Shown: positions 12,780 to 15,837 of the stretch, piece by piece
Numbering within the stretch: position 1 is the stretch's first letter
How the letters are laid out: each line of letters begins with the position of its first letter
Assembly: GCA_003265975.1 (NCBI GenBank)
Contig: QFBU01000030.1
Span: 1-15,837 of the forward strand
Direction of reading: 5' to 3'
DNA from: Candidatus Marinamargulisbacteria bacterium SCGC AAA071-K20
Lineage (GTDB): Bacteria > Margulisbacteria > Marinamargulisbacteria > GCA-2716485 > AAA071-K20
Length of the DNA stretch: 15,837 bases
Program-made: the position numbers and the translations under genes
The notes under the pieces: model-generated
What the model saw: only the letters and a program-made list of their open reading frames with translations
Told to the model about the DNA's origin: nothing
The model's database searches: none

Positions 12780-14173
12780 GTCACACCAGTTTAGACACGT
12801 TACTAGAGCAATACTCAGGGGTGTTTTTAAACGATGGACTATCCCATAACGATGCTAAAAAAAGATATAAAAAAAGACGACAAACCTTATTAAAACAACT
12901 TAAAGAGCCAGCGATTATTTTTGGAATGCAAACACCAATCCAGGGAGAAAACTATTGGTTAATGACCCATCACCCTTTGCACCAAGACCCTTTCTTCTTA
13001 TTTCTCACAGGAATAAATCAAGAACACACAGCTCTCTATTTAAATCCAAAAACAATGGAAGCGATATTGCTACTTCCCAAAAAAAATCTAAATAAAGAAT
13101 TTTGGGAAGGGCCTCAGCTAGGAAGCGGTGACAGCGAGTCTGACACACAAGCGACAACAATTACTGGGATAAAAAGTATTAGACCCATCAAGCAACTATC
13201 TCAACTACTGCAAGAAACGTCTCAAAAGTCTCGCCACTTAAAACTAGCTTATTTTTTGTCAGAACCGTCTCAAAAAAACCAAAACCAAATTAAAGACAAT
13301 ACCTATACGGCTAAAAAGAAATTAGAAAAAAGTTTAAAAAATAAAGAGACAAACCCTACGTGGATTAATAGAAAAGAATTAGAATTTAAAAACCGACTTT
13401 GTTTAGACTCACAAGATATTAATAACTTTAAAGTGGCCAATAAAAAATCAAAAAACGTATTTTTATCTACAGTAAAACATCTTAAACAATATAATAACGA
13501 AACAGAGGTATCGGGCCACATTAAAGGTGAGATAATTAAACAAAGTGCCTTTGGAGAAAGTTTTCCAGCTATTGTGGCATCTTCAAAAAATGCGACAACC
13601 CTTCATTATCATAAGAATAATTCACCGTTAAAAAAAGGAGGCTTATTACTTCTAGATTTTGGAGTAAGGCATTTTCAAGTAACGGCTGATATTAGTAGAA
13701 CGGTCCCTATTAATGGGGTATTTAATCCCTTACAAAAGTGTTTGTATTCCATTGTATTAGACGCCCAAAAAGCAGTAGAAAAATGTGTAAGAGCTGGCGT
13801 TACAACAAGTGAGATAAATACACTATGCTGGGACACCTTAGAGTCGCTTCTTAATAAGAATTTTATAGATAAAGGGGGGAAACTAAAACGAGCCTATTCT
13901 AAAAGCCCACATAATGTTTCTCATTTAATTGCCCATTGTGTTCACGACGGCGATCCCTACAGAAACTATAGAGAAATGCCCTTAGAGCCAGGGATGGTAA
14001 TAAGCAACGAACCCGGCCTATATGGCTATTTTGAATGGGAAGTAGACGGGAAATGGTACAAAGAGGACATTGGAATTAGAATTGAGGATAATCTTTTAAT
14101 TACCAAATCAGGCTGTGAGAATCTAAGTAAGGCAATTCCAAAAACTATTGCAGCAATTGAATCGGCCTTCTAA
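12776..14173 (+). CDS. pepP: Xaa-Pro aminopeptidase, M24B metallopeptidase
   Basis: This cytoplasmic dimetal enzyme cleaves N-terminal residues followed by proline. The product is 465 residues. Residues about 30-150 form the AMP_N domain (PAIIFGMQTP, FFLFLTGINQEHTALYL, LLPKKN, GPQLGSGD). The pita-bread domain starts near 235 and has SFPAIVASSKNATTLHYHKN, LDFG with Asp294, ADISRT with Asp305, SHLIAHCVHD with His387, SNEPG with Glu412 and IRIED with Glu437. These five match the metal ligands of E. coli PepP, and the 11-residue Asp spacing is the same. Between the domains a Lys/Asn-rich stretch (about 165-220) is poorly conserved. The start is GTG overlapping the tsaC stop, with AGGGG 11 bases upstream. 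The stop overlaps the convergent holA stop by four bases, leaving no room for a terminator between them. Confidence 0.93.
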   Translation: MSHTSLDTLLEQYSGVFLNDGLSHNDAKKRYKKRRQTLLKQLKEPAIIFGMQTPIQGENYWLMTHHPLHQDPFFLFLTGINQEHTALYLNPKTMEAILLLPKKNLNKEFWEGPQLGSGDSESDTQATTITGIKSIRPIKQLSQLLQETSQKSRHLKLAYFLSEPSQKNQNQIKDNTYTAKKKLEKSLKNKETNPTWINRKELEFKNRLCLDSQDINNFKVANKKSKNVFLSTVKHLKQYNNETEVSGHIKGEIIKQSAFGESFPAIVASSKNATTLHYHKNNSPLKKGGLLLLDFGVRHFQVTADISRTVPINGVFNPLQKCLYSIVLDAQKAVEKCVRAGVTTSEINTLCWDTLESLLNKNFIDKGGKLKRAYSKSPHNVSHLIAHCVHDGDPYRNYREMPLEPGMVISNEPGLYGYFEWEVDGKWYKEDIGIRIEDNLLITKSGCENLSKAIPKTIAAIESAF

Positions 14174-15129
14174 GACCGACAGACTATAGCGTTTATAGCC
14201 AGTTCAACAGCTGTTTTAGGCAGTAACTTTCCAGATTTTATATTAACGTCACAGGCAGCAAGAACTTGTAAGGACTGTGTTAAATCGGCAATACTATAGT
14301 GTCGTTTTACATCAGGTATGAGTTTTTGAAGAAAAAAAGGATGTTTCCCTAGTGCCTTGCCTAAACCTTGATGATTAAGACCTTGTTGTAGTCCCGTGAG
14401 ACATTGTAAATAGAGCCTAATAGACGCTGTAATTAAACCATGGAGTTTAATAGGGTCTTCAGAATGGCTAAACAAACGATGCAAATGTTTTAAGGTCGCT
14501 TTTTGATCCCGCTTTTTAAGGGATTCTGTAAATTCAAAGATACTTCCTTGTGGGCCTAAACAAACGGCTTTTACATCGGCAAGCTGTATTTTTTTTCGCT
14601 CTCCTATATACACAGAAAGTTTATCCAGTTCTCCAGCCAATTGTCTTAAATGTGTTCCACAATGTTCTGTTAGAGCCCACACAGCGTCAGAGTCAAGAAT
14701 TAGTCCTTGTGTTCTGGCACGGTTACTCAGCCAACTTTGAACTTTTTCAAGTTCCCAATCTTTAAAAGGGTCAAATTGAGAAAGGCTTGCTTTGGGCTTT
14801 ACTAATTTAAATGGTTTTTTTCGCTGATCTATAGTGCCACTATTAACAATAACTACAGGGTGTTCAGAACGTGACATCGACTCAAGGGCCTCACTCAAGT
14901 GAGCACAGTCTTTATCGCTAAGTGTTTTAGTAAAAAACCAAGGGTTTTTAATGACTATCTTCTTTTGGCTAGAAAATAATGACGATAAATTTAATGCGTC
15001 TTGTAAAGACGACCATTCAAAATGCCCTTCAAAAGTAGCGTCTTCGCCAGGCAGTTTCAAGAGTCCTGTCCGGCTTTCTTCTTCTACTAAAAAGGCCTCG
15101 GATCCAAAAAATAATTTAATCTCAGACAT
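14170..15129 (-). CDS. holA: DNA polymerase III delta subunit
   Basis: Delta is the wrench of the clamp loader: it opens the beta sliding clamp during replication. The product is 319 residues, slightly short of the usual 330-345. The N-terminal AAA-like part reads KLFFGSEAFLVEEES, DALNLSSLFSSQKKIVIKN (the beta-binding region of the family) and PVVIVNSGTIDQRKKPFK. The middle has WLSNRARTQGLILDSDAVWALTEHCGTHLRQLAGELDKLSVYI, the most recognisable signature. The C-terminal collar domain starts near SIFEFTESLKKRDQKATL and ends with AELAINAIVCR-like text. As expected for delta, no Walker A motif is present. It is convergent with pepP and divergent from the ComEA-like gene, with 91 AT-rich bases between their starts. 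The ribosome binding site is weak (GTGG just before ATG). Confidence 0.93.
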   Translation of the reverse strand: MSEIKLFFGSEAFLVEEESRTGLLKLPGEDATFEGHFEWSSLQDALNLSSLFSSQKKIVIKNPWFFTKTLSDKDCAHLSEALESMSRSEHPVVIVNSGTIDQRKKPFKLVKPKASLSQFDPFKDWELEKVQSWLSNRARTQGLILDSDAVWALTEHCGTHLRQLAGELDKLSVYIGERKKIQLADVKAVCLGPQGSIFEFTESLKKRDQKATLKHLHRLFSHSEDPIKLHGLITASIRLYLQCLTGLQQGLNHQGLGKALGKHPFFLQKLIPDVKRHYSIADLTQSLQVLAACDVNIKSGKLLPKTAVELAINAIVCRS

Positions 15130-15220
15130 CCACGTAGTGTAAAAGAAAAACCGAACATTGTCATCCAGTGTCTCTTATAGTAACGTAGTAAAATATAAAT
15201 AATATAATATACATAACATT

Positions 15221-15604
15221 ATGAGCGACAAAATAAAGAACAGTTTAATAGTTTTGGTCATATTTCTTCTAGGGTGTTCTTTTATACTGTATCAACGGTA
15301 TATCAAACCGCTACCTGACGAATGGATAGAAGTACAATTACATGCGCAAGAAAAAGCCCAAAAGCCACTAGAGATTGTAGTTCATGTCTCAGGAGCAGTA
15401 CGATCTCCTGGCATTTACACCTATTCCAGCCCCAAACGTGTGATAGAAGCCATTAAGGTAGCTGGGGGTTTACAGTCAAATGCAAATACAGATCGAGTAA
15501 ATTTAGCAAAATTTATCTATGACGGACAACATATTCATGTGCCCTTTAAAAAAGAAGAAAAAAAAAGAAAAAGAAGCCTAAATCACAAAAAACGAAAAAA
15601 ATAG
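15221..15604 (+). CDS. ComEA-like membrane protein: SLBB domain without helix-hairpin-helix
   Basis: The 127-residue product has a short cytoplasmic start (MSDKIKN), one membrane helix (about 8-24), a linker, and an SLBB domain (about 52-107: VVHVSGAVRSPGIYTYSSPKRVIEAIKVAGG, DRVNLAKFIYDGQHIHVP). This matches the N-terminal half of ComEA, which holds the DNA receptor in the membrane for natural transformation. In ComEA two helix-hairpin-helix motifs that bind DNA follow. Here the protein ends with a basic tail (KKEEKKRKRS, then KKRKK) and no such motif. No helix-hairpin-helix sequence is visible in any frame downstream before the next gene, so it was not simply separated by one frameshift. No clear ribosome binding site is seen before the ATG. 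It could also be an SLBB protein unrelated to competence. Confidence 0.75.
   Translation: MSDKIKNSLIVLVIFLLGCSFILYQRYIKPLPDEWIEVQLHAQEKAQKPLEIVVHVSGAVRSPGIYTYSSPKRVIEAIKVAGGLQSNANTDRVNLAKFIYDGQHIHVPFKKEEKKRKRSLNHKKRKK
15558..15566 (+). repeat. A9 homopolymer inside the basic tail of the ComEA-like gene
   Basis: Nine consecutive A bases encode lysines in the tail. A slip to the third frame would replace the last residues with another Lys/Pro-containing tail (KKKKPKSQKTKKIEPHKKTK) ending a little later. Both versions stay basic. The run is a candidate for slippage or sequencing error. Confidence 0.6.
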
Positions 15605-15701
15605 AACCACATAAAAAAACAAAAAACTAAGAAATACGTTTAAATTATTCTAAAAATGGGTACGGTTAGACACAAATGTATTTAAATAAAAGGAAAAAGA
15701 A

Positions 15702-15837
15702 ATGAGAATAACACCTCATGGCCGAAATGCCCACAAAAGAACTAGATCTCCGATAGCTAGATCCAAAAACAATCCAGTTAGCCATGCCGGAGGACATACT
15801 CATGGAAACGATTTGGAGTTAGGGTTTGGGTTAGGGT
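15702..15837 (+). CDS. Start of an unrecognised gene, 3' end cut by window
   Basis: An ATG at 15702 is preceded by AAAGGAAA at a suitable distance, and the frame is open to the window edge (45 codons). The product begins MRITPHGRNAHKRTRSPIARSK, is rich in His, Arg and Gly (SHAGGHTHGN), and ends in ELGFGLG at the edge. There is no hydrophobic signal. I recognise no family. The Gly-Leu/Gly-Phe repeat is encoded by the TTAGGG/TTTGGG repeat. Confidence 0.5.
   Translation, partial: MRITPHGRNAHKRTRSPIARSKNNPVSHAGGHTHGNDLELGFGLG
15819..15837 (+). repeat. TTAGGG-TTTGGG-TTAGGG repeat at the window edge
   Basis: Three six-base units with GGG runs, preceded by GGAG, end the window. The spacing of the G runs could support a G-quadruplex. 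The units stay in frame with the gene starting at 15702 and encode Leu-Gly-Phe-Gly-Leu-Gly, so this is more likely coding repeat than a telomere. Confidence 0.6.

Noticed and set aside
15819..15837. True telomere of a linear replicon
   Set aside because: The units are in frame with an open gene that has its own ribosome binding site, the run is only three units, and the other genes are typical bacterial chromosomal ones.
1..15837. CRISPR array, tRNA or rRNA genes, insertion-sequence ends
   Set aside because: No regularly spaced repeats, no cloverleaf with a T-arm motif, and no transposase gene or terminal inverted repeats were seen.

Overview
The window looks like a piece of an AT-rich bacterial chromosome, not a phage or plasmid. 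Several proteins point to a diderm (Gram-negative type) envelope: a beta-barrel-like outer-membrane protein, two lipoproteins with clear lipoboxes, an FKBP-type envelope isomerase and MreB. A secretion/pilus ATPase and a ComEA-like protein suggest type IV pili, type II secretion or DNA uptake. I cannot name the phylum from sequence alone.

Layout. Bases 1-435 hold the 3' part of the acetolactate synthase small-subunit gene. A 282-base non-coding stretch with several potential helices follows. Next come an outer-membrane protein with a very basic tail (718-1341), an unknown protein (1354-1737) and a lipoprotein (1737-2261). A very short membrane-protein gene lies on the minus strand (2253-2375). 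A tightly packed trio (2488-4040) encodes an unknown protein, a free-standing RhuM-type N-terminal domain and QueE, a 7-deazaguanine enzyme with an altered iron-sulfur cysteine motif. An FKBP lipoprotein with its own promoter and terminator follows (4062-4877). Bases 4909-5666 hold the wreck of an ECF sigma factor / NrsF-type anti-sigma pair, collapsed into one reading frame and broken again by a frameshift.

A minus-strand operon (9280 down to 5663) encodes an aspartate aminotransferase, an unknown 313-residue protein, a cysteine desulfurase and a small protein faintly like an Fe-S scaffold. It diverges from mreB (9448-10518), which has a near-consensus promoter and a palindrome at the predicted transcription start. 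After a palindrome-containing gap come a GspE/PilB-family ATPase, TsaC (tRNA t6A synthesis) and an Xaa-Pro aminopeptidase, all on the plus strand. HolA (DNA polymerase III delta) is convergent to them. The right edge holds a ComEA-like protein that has the SLBB domain but lacks the usual helix-hairpin-helix DNA-binding part, then the start of an unrecognised gene. That gene runs off the window in a telomere-like but in-frame G-rich repeat.

Most of the window is ordinary housekeeping. The parts that deserve a second look are the RhuM-domain/QueE cluster, the sigma/anti-sigma remnant with a slippery heptamer exactly where the frame changes, the ComEA-like protein with a basic tail and an A9 tract, the cationic tail on the outer-membrane protein, the hidden 40-residue membrane protein, and several palindromes placed like operators.
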